A stretch of DNA of 64,000 bases from SIG78 sp036677805 (GTDB lineage Bacteria; Verrucomicrobiota; Lentisphaeria; Victivallales; Victivallaceae), in assembly GCA_036677805.1 (NCBI GenBank), contig JAVBVS010000022.1, positions 74,851-138,850 on the forward strand, written 5' to 3'. Position numbers and translations under genes: made by a program. Shown one piece after another: positions 63,133-64,000 of this stretch. The stretch's first letter is position 1, and every line of letters starts with the position of its first letter. A model generated the notes under the pieces. It was not told where the DNA came from. It was given only the letters and a program-made list of their open reading frames with translations, and did not search any database.

Positions 63133-63978
63133 TTAAAAGCCGAATTCCCGGCGCTGGTCATGCCAGTCGTCTGGTAATCCCTTCTCCAATCGGGCCAGGG
63201 AGAGTCCCTCGGGCTCGTCGCCGCGATAAATGGCTTCGATGATATCCGGCGCGAGGTTGTTCAGGCGCAGAATCCGCGTCACATACGGAGGCTTCTTTCC
63301 CAAACGGGCGGCCAATTCGCTGATGCTTTTCACTTCTCCTTCGATCAGCATCTCCGACCACCATTGGGCGTTGTGAATTGCGCGCAAAACCGCGCTCTGC
63401 CTGGGCCGTTCCGCCCCCGGAGCCGGGATCATCACGCACCGGTGTCCATCGACTTTTTTCGCGGCAAGCCTCATCGTCAGTTTGAGCGAACCGTCCGGCA
63501 GCGCCTCCTGCGCAATCTCCGGCAATTCCTCCCGGGCGTTCTCATGCTCCATGGCGAAATAACCGGTCTGGGACATCTCCGAAGTCAATTCTCCGAGCCC
63601 GTCGGGATTCAAGGTCAGCGAAATCCGGTCTTCAAAAATTTCAATCGAACGAAGCAACAGCCGCAACAGTTCCCGTCGCGCTCCGGGAAACAGAAAATTC
63701 CACAAACCGGCCGTGTCGCTCAAGGCGGCGATGACCTCTTCTTCGGAAACCGGTTCCTTCAGGGTCCGCAGTTGCTGTTTCACCTCCACCAATCGTTCCC
63801 CCGCCTTCTTGATCTCTTCGAAATCCGCTTCGCCGTCAAGCGCGTTTTTTTTCAGGTCGTTCAACTGTGCCTGAAGCGAATCACGGGTGTATAAGAAAAA
63901 TAAGCGGCAAATTGGTTGAGCGAATATGTTTGCCGTCTCATAATTCACCTTTATGTTAACCACCTTCGGCGAATCCAA
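63133..63978 (-). pseudogene. Large serine recombinase, C-terminal fragment
   Basis: The reading from about 63890 to 63133 matches the C-terminal half of large serine site-specific recombinases: a coiled-coil stretch (LQAQLNDLKKNAL, RRELLRLLLRSIEIFEDRI), a helix-turn-helix (SISELAARLGKKPPYVTRIL), and the characteristic end GLPDDWHDQRREFGF. The N-terminal resolvase domain (YxRxS, catalytic Ser) and zinc ribbon are absent; about 30 unrelated residues stand in front. So it is probably a truncated remnant of the element that brought in the preceding block. The gene could instead be rearranged beyond the window edge. Confidence 0.7.
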
Positions 63979-64000
63979 AGGCGCATTAACGATTAAAATA

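Overview
The window reads as a chromosomal segment of a Gram-negative, GC-rich bacterium. The best guess is the Lentisphaerota/Victivallis group of the PVC bacteria. Support for this: genes of outer-membrane biology (lipoproteins, type I secretion, lipid A-type glycosyltransferases), a decayed prepilin-like gene of the kind those genomes carry in large numbers, a sialate O-acetylesterase, and anaerobe-type proteins (rubrerythrin, hybrid cluster protein, QueH). The taxonomic assignment is inference; there is no rRNA gene in the window.

Positions 1-37.5 kb are mostly core chromosome. In order: the end of a rubrerythrin gene; an ibrA/ibrB-type pair (PAPS-reductase-like plus ParB-like protein); a peptide ABC permease behind mnmG; a lipoprotein; tRNA-Val; an acyl-CoA synthetase; tatD-nudC-trxB plus a small zinc protein; a frameshifted prepilin remnant; and a signal peptidase I. 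Next comes a type I secretion locus: a 2307-residue modular surface protein, divergently transcribed from an ABC exporter with a duplicated peptidase-like N-terminus, an HlyD-type adaptor and two membrane-anchored proteins of unknown function. Then follow a sialate O-acetylesterase, acpS, rsmE, guaB, a YejB-type permease, queH, an orphan Hpt protein, a DUF362-type ferredoxin protein, a META-domain lipoprotein, an iron alcohol dehydrogenase and tRNA-Ser(GGA).

From tRNA-Ser (37.4 kb) to a truncated serine recombinase (63.1-64.0 kb) the window looks like accessory DNA built in two blocks. The first block (38.6-46.8 kb, GC-rich) holds a Ca2+-type P-ATPase, a DevBCA/MacAB-like exporter operon, its probable TetR regulator (the same 20-bp operator lies before both) and hybrid cluster protein. 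The second block (46.8-63.0 kb, visibly AT-richer) holds an MFS carrier, two XRE regulators (one frameshifted), a two-component system, and an envelope-modification gene set: three GT39 (ArnT-like) transferases, an ArnC-like polyprenyl-phosphate sugar transferase, two DUF347-type membrane proteins and a DedA protein. A PmrA-box-like direct repeat (TTTAAT-N5-TTTAAT) stands before the second transferase operon.

Most promising for follow-up: the giant secreted protein with its unusual exporter; the ArnC/ArnT/DUF347/two-component locus, which lacks the Ara4N synthesis genes; and the ibrAB pair. No CRISPR array, intact insertion sequence or rRNA gene was seen.
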